A DNA stretch of 64,000 nucleotides from Strigamia acuminata (lineage: Eukaryota > Arthropoda > Chilopoda > Geophilomorpha > Linotaeniidae): NCBI GenBank assembly GCA_949358305.1, contig OX442324.1, positions 4,904,001 through 4,968,000 on the forward strand, written 5' to 3'. The position numbers and the translations under genes are program-made. The notes under the pieces are model-generated. The model ran no database searches and was not told the DNA's origin. It worked only from the letters and a program-made list of their open reading frames with translations. Of this stretch, positions 63,101 to 64,000 are shown piece after piece; position 1 is the first letter of the stretch, and every line of letters begins with the position of its first letter.

Positions 63101-63556
63101 GTCCCTAGCGGCAGTTGTTTGCAAACAATCGAGCAACCCATTGAGGCCAGTCGTAAAAATCTTTACGATGCGCTATAAATTTACTAGTACGGTGGCCTTG
63201 GTTGAATTAACACCTATAATAAACACATTTTCGATGTGTTACTTAAGTAGAATAGATTTTTATTTAAAAAAAAAAAAGATTTTTATATACTTTATTTCCG
63301 TTTTGGAGTTGGGTAATGGTAACATGTGATTCCAAATGAAAATAAAAATTAAATTAAATTTTTGCTGTTTTGTTTGTCGTTGCAGGTTCAAATGTTGTAC
63401 GGAGAAGTTTTCATCCAAAATAGCTGCTTGGATCATTTAAGCCAGGCGATGGCGCTCCACCCCCACTATTTGGACGTTTTTCTTAGGACACAGAATTTCC
63501 TCTTACGGGGAGACGGCCCCCTCCCTTACAGCTATCGCCACTACATAGCGATTTTG
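15878..63556 (+). CDS. SESN: Sestrin, 5' three coding exons of a gene continuing past the window
   Basis: Sestrins are stress-induced cytosolic proteins that bind GATOR2, sense leucine (SESN2) and restrain mTORC1, with an alkylhydroperoxidase-like N-terminal fold. Exons seen: 15878-16153, 23441-23506 and 63386-63556, all phase 0, giving 171 residues. The first encodes a helical segment matching the long human SESN1 N-terminus. The second carries IPQPIGIGPSTFIP (human RIPRPLGQGPSRFIP). The third carries LHPHYLDVFLRTQNFLL and DGPLPYSYRHYIAIL. The next exon should hold the ARHQC catalytic-cysteine segment, outside the window. The long SESN1-type N-terminus suggests an ancestral-type single sestrin. 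Introns are 7.3 kb and 39.9 kb, far larger than in neighbouring genes. Confidence 0.93.
16599..16682. repeat. 84-bp imperfect palindrome (hairpin)
   Basis: The outer arms TTTACACAAT / ATTGTGTAAA and the TTTTCT / AGAAAA blocks pair, and the inner arms TTGATAATT / AATTATCAA close a short loop. It could be a transposon remnant or a transcribed hairpin inside the intron. Confidence 0.55.
17304..17316. promoter_or_regulatory. X-box (RFX-type) palindrome
   Basis: GTTGCTTAGCAAC, two perfect half-sites with a one-base centre. It lies 75 bp before the NRF-1-type palindrome at 17391. A weaker relative, GTTGCCATGGTATC, is at 17884-17897. Confidence 0.5.
17391..17400. promoter_or_regulatory. NRF-1-type palindrome GCGCATGCGC
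   Basis: A perfect 10-bp GC palindrome inside AT-rich intron DNA, continued by GTTGTGCG. Confidence 0.4.
18376..18450 (+). repeat. tRNA-like remnant (tRNA-derived SINE head or tRNA pseudogene)
   Basis: TAACTTAATTGGTAGAGCA resembles a tRNA D-arm/A-box. CCGGT-CCGGCAA-ACGGG could be an anticodon arm with GGC in the anticodon position (Ala type), but with one stem mismatch and C instead of T at position 33. GGTCGACTATC is a degenerate B-box. A T-run follows at 18452. It is not a functional tRNA. Confidence 0.4.
21743..21898. mobile_element. Short TIR element (MITE), 156 bp, CCGTA ends, TA flanks
   Basis: It starts CCGTATTTTA and ends TAAAATACGG. The outer 25 bases of the two ends match at 22 positions as inverted repeats (inner part GATTAAGAGTCGC / GCGGCTCTTAATC). 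TA dinucleotides flank both sides (21741-21742, 21899-21900), as expected of Tc1/mariner/pogo-type insertion. No coding capacity. Confidence 0.8.
23441..23506 (+). CDS. SESN: Sestrin exon 2 (FIP motif exon)
   Basis: 22 codons between a CTAAACAG acceptor and a GTAAGT donor, reading ARNVIIPQPIGIGPSTFIP then AYM. The IPxPxGxGPSxFIP motif is the most conserved feature of the sestrin N-terminal extension. Phase 0 on both sides. Confidence 0.92.
23498..23880. repeat. 177-bp tandem duplication that copies the sestrin exon 2 splice donor
   Basis: GCATACATGGTAAGTTTATT at 23498 recurs at 23675. Further matching blocks follow in order (GCTTCACTTTTTCACAAAACTG, CTGCTTCATAATTTAT, TTGAAATTGCATTGC). The second donor is identical. 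Reading past the first donor meets TGA before the second. Confidence 0.85.
26270..26530. repeat. Local direct repeats with TTGAGCGCTCAA palindromes
   Basis: ATCAACTT(C/T)CTGTTTTG is duplicated (26280 and 26312). Then AAAAGCAC-GG-ACATTTAAA units start at 26362, 26442 and 26502, the first two followed by CGGC-GCATTTGA(G/A)CGCTCAA. The 12-mer TTGAGCGCTCAA is a perfect palindrome. Confidence 0.7.
26673..26680. promoter_or_regulatory. CRE octamer TGACGTCA
   Basis: Perfect CREB/ATF palindrome 20 bp before the 18-bp satellite. Confidence 0.4.
26700..26895. repeat. 18-bp minisatellite, about 10 units
   Basis: Unit GAAATCAAGAAAATCAGA repeated head-to-tail with a few variants (GTAGT insertion near 26737). 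The 18-bp period keeps frames open on the minus strand as DFLDFS repeats. This is a by-product of the repeat, not a gene. Confidence 0.93.
28473..28480. promoter_or_regulatory. CRE octamer TGACGTCA
   Basis: Within GTTATGACGTCATATGG, followed 65 bp later by TGCGCAAGCGCG (NRF-1-like) and a half-CRE TGACGT at 28578. Confidence 0.45.
29324..29402. promoter_or_regulatory. Two X-box-like sites 68 bp apart
   Basis: GTTGCCATGGAAAC (29324-29337), one change from the RFX X-box palindrome, and GTCATGGTAAC (29392-29402), a shorter relative. The intervening DNA is GC-richer than its surroundings. Confidence 0.45.
30538..30550. promoter_or_regulatory. X-box (RFX-type) palindrome
   Basis: GTTGCCTAGCAAC, both half-sites perfect, in the least AT-rich part of this stretch (GCCAGAGCTTGGGGCCCAGG lies just upstream). 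Confidence 0.5.
30976..31008 (+). promoter_or_regulatory. Candidate TATA + initiator core promoter
   Basis: TATAAA at 30976-30981 and TCAGTACA at 31001-31008. The A of TCA lies 27 bases after the T of TATA, the usual spacing. TCAGT is the arthropod initiator. No ORF follows, so it would drive a noncoding or intronic-start transcript. Confidence 0.3.
33237..33244. promoter_or_regulatory. CRE octamer TGACGTCA
   Basis: Within GACTCATGACGTCAATGTCAG, next to an AP-1-like GACTCAT. Confidence 0.4.
35068..35388. mobile_element. 321-bp TIR element (MITE) with internal CGCCGG array, TA flanks
   Basis: The ends are perfect 25-bp inverted repeats (35068-35092 and 35364-35388), beginning CCGTACTGCCTCGATTTAAC, with TA on both sides. 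Inside, AACGCCGG or close variants recur about nine times at roughly 15-30 bp spacing in both halves. The TIR is like pogo/Tigger ends (CTCGAT-TAACG). No ORF. GC content is much higher than the host DNA. Confidence 0.88.
36676..36704. repeat. (TA)n microsatellite
   Basis: About 14 AT units after an (AC)n-like stretch. Confidence 0.9.
38465..38478. promoter_or_regulatory. Perfect X-box (RFX-type) palindrome
   Basis: GTTGCCATGGCAAC is a perfect 14-bp palindrome and an optimal RFX binding sequence, preceded by CCCTTAGTAACA. Confidence 0.55.
42303..42460. mobile_element. hAT-type MITE, 158 bp
   Basis: The 5' end CAGTGGCGGCCTGG and the inverted 3' end CAGTGGCAGACTAG match at 11 of 14 positions, and CAGTGGCGG is a common hAT terminus. 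The 8-bp flanks GCAAACAC (42295-42302) and GAAAACAT (42461-42468) match at 6 of 8, fitting an aged target-site duplication. No ORF. Confidence 0.7.
42764..42832. repeat. AACCA/GCCAA-type low-complexity repeat
   Basis: Degenerate pentamers (AAACCAAACC, AACCAACC, AAGCCAACC). The same motif on the opposite strand occurs near 18540-18575. Confidence 0.7.
44936..44943. promoter_or_regulatory. CRE octamer TGACGTCA
   Basis: Within TTTGTGACGTCACGCTTG, extending to a 10-bp palindrome GTGACGTCAC, the optimal CREB form. Confidence 0.45.
46762..46793. repeat. Homopolymer of 32 A
   Basis: Longest A-run in the window. No upstream retrocopy or target-site duplication was recognised. Confidence 0.9.
47378..47385. 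promoter_or_regulatory. CRE octamer TGACGTCA
   Basis: Within TCAATGACGTCATTATG. The palindrome extends to AATGACGTCATT (12 bp). Confidence 0.45.
51565..51650 (+). mobile_element. Pogo/Tigger-like terminal fragment
   Basis: TA|CAGTCCAAGCTCGGTACAACGAA followed by TTCGTTATAACGGGTTTC resembles the end and subterminal repeat of Tigger/pogo elements (CAGT...CTCG.TATAACGAA). A convincing opposite end was not found (GGACTG at 51737 is the only candidate), so it is probably truncated or decayed. Confidence 0.45.
53696..53930. repeat. Degenerate tandem repeat, unit about 31-32 bp
   Basis: Units of the form AAAAATGGGTCGA-AATTGATGATTTACATGT recur about seven times. Two larger blocks (ending GGCATAAAAAATGTTAATTTAC) suggest a higher-order unit of about 115 bp. 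Confidence 0.75.
54143..54182. repeat. (AAT)n microsatellite
   Basis: About 13 AAT units. A shorter (AAT)n lies at 160-180 next to (TA)n at 129-151. Confidence 0.9.
56681..56839. mobile_element. hAT-type MITE, 159 bp
   Basis: The 5' end CGGCGCTTCTC and the inverted 3' end CAGCGCTTCTCAAAC agree at 10 of the first 11 bases, and CAG-G-TTCTCAAAC is a classical hAT end. The flanks CTGTATGT (56673-56680) and CTGTGTGT (56840-56847) agree at 7 of 8. The interior has CCGGTCCG three times. No ORF. Confidence 0.78.
58440..58701 (+). promoter_or_regulatory. SESN: GC-richer promoter island of a candidate internal sestrin start
   Basis: In an AT-rich intron this 260-bp block has AGGCGCGCGTGATTGGCC and GAGCCAATGGGAGG, two opposed CCAAT boxes 15 bp apart, plus CAGCTGCTAGG and GCGGAGC. 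An X-box-like GTTACTAAGCAAA is at 58459. It directly precedes an ATG-initiated exon with a strong donor. Confidence 0.6.
58702..58881 (+). CDS. SESN: Candidate alternative first exon of sestrin
   Basis: ATG at 58702 opens 60 codons (MHNRKQRAARTNKLTPTTRK ... DKKSVLFNAD) ending at GAC|GTAAGT in phase 0. Joined to the 63386 exon it reads SVLFNAD|VQMLYGEVF in frame, about 4.5 kb away. Vertebrate sestrins also use alternative promoters and N-termini. This form would skip the FIP motif of exon 2. A second ATG at 58765 gives MGQIGNSDVS, a weak N-myristoylation-like start. I see no family match for these 60 residues, so support is frame, donor and promoter context only. Confidence 0.6.
60592..60599. 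promoter_or_regulatory. CRE octamer TGACGTCA
   Basis: Within AACGTGACGTCATGC, 1.7 kb downstream of the candidate alternative first exon. Confidence 0.4.
63386..63556 (+). CDS. SESN: Sestrin exon 3 (start of the conserved core)
   Basis: 57 codons between a CGTTGCAG acceptor and a GTGAGT donor: VQMLYGEVFIQNSCLDHLSQ, then AMALHPHYLDVFLRTQNFLL and RGDGPLPYSYRHYIAIL. The last block is almost identical to human SESN3 (DGPLPLPYRHYIAIM). Its helices start the SesN-A redox-like subdomain. Confidence 0.95.
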
Positions 63557-64000
63557 GTGAGTAGAAAATGATAAATATAAGCTTGCTTGACTGTGCCATT
63601 ATGCAATGTAACAGGATAATGGACCTGGTTTGCGCTTTCTTTTATGGCCTTCATTTTTTTTTCTTCTTTTTTTGTTTATTTATTTATTTATTTGTTTATT
63701 TATTTATTTCAACATCTTAAACCGGATGTATATAAATTTCTATTTTATAACATATATATATATATAATTTCTCACTTAGTACATTTTCCCACCATATTGT
63801 TTGTGTATTGTGTATGGTCTATTTAATATTTTTGATTTGAATAAAAAAATGGGATTAAAATGTTAATACAAATAATATATTATTCAAATAATAACAATAA
63901 TAATAAGGAAGCGTCGTTAAGAATCTGTCATGCGATGAAAATTTAACGAGGCTTAATGCATACACATTCTGAACGTTACTTATGATATATCAAGTGAATA
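63557..64000 (+). other. Start of sestrin intron 3
   Basis: AT-rich, with a TTTA tetranucleotide run at about 63670-63710 and a TA run near 63752-63766. No exon before the window ends. Confidence 0.7.

Larger units (their letters stand above)
23507..63385 (+). other. Sestrin intron 2 (about 39.9 kb)
   Basis: Very AT-rich. ORFs of 60-113 codons occur on both strands but lack domain likeness, codon pattern or splice partners. GC-richer islands lie near 24500-24730, 34090-34340, 39230-39470, 39660-40120, 58440-58700 and 61960-62100; only the 58.4-58.9 kb one has a convincing exon. Stretches 31100-32740, 36150-37850, 40200-42290, 43500-47300, 48250-51500, 52000-53680, 54200-56600, 57100-58200, 58980-61300 and 62100-63380 show nothing beyond simple repeats and the short sites listed. 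Confidence 0.6.

Overview
The window is AT-rich animal nuclear DNA, with spliced GT-AG genes, CCAAT and AATAAA signals, and small DNA transposons. The genes match vertebrate and insect families. The PRPP synthetase N-terminus, an alternative RGG-type Nopp140 tail (described for Drosophila) and one TATA/TCAGT core-promoter arrangement suggest an invertebrate, possibly an arthropod. I cannot name the species.

The first 14 kb is compact, with five genes that have short exons and mostly short introns. From left to right they are: the 5' end of a PRPP synthetase gene (minus, running off the left edge); a COX16-type cytochrome oxidase assembly gene (plus, divergent from it); a Nopp140/NOLC1-type nucleolar phosphoprotein gene (minus, convergent with COX16); a UBXN11-type SEP/UBX gene (minus); and a TAB2/TAB3-type TAK1-binding adaptor gene (minus). 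I rebuilt all their exons by hand. Reading frame and family similarity agree across almost every junction. The Nopp140 gene has two mutually exclusive last exons, one with the conserved Nopp140/SRP40 C-terminus and one with a glycine/arginine RGG domain.

From 15.9 kb to the right edge there is one large plus-strand gene, a sestrin. Its first three conserved coding exons lie at 15878-16153, 23441-23506 and 63386-63556, so one intron is about 40 kb. A candidate alternative first exon with its own GC-richer, CCAAT-containing promoter sits at 58.4-58.9 kb and splices in frame to the 63.4-kb exon.

The sestrin introns hold no other gene I can support. They contain two terminal-inverted-repeat elements with CCGTA ends and TA flanks, two short hAT-type elements with 8-bp near-perfect flanking duplications, a pogo/Tigger-like end, a tRNA-like remnant, several tandem repeats, and a 177-bp duplication that copies a sestrin splice donor. 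They also contain repeated X-box (RFX-type) palindromes and perfect CRE octamers, more than chance seems to allow, which suggests a dense regulatory landscape.

The genes are functionally mixed (nucleotide synthesis, mitochondrial respiration, ribosome biogenesis, p97 cofactor, inflammatory kinase signalling, nutrient/stress sensing) and do not form a pathway.
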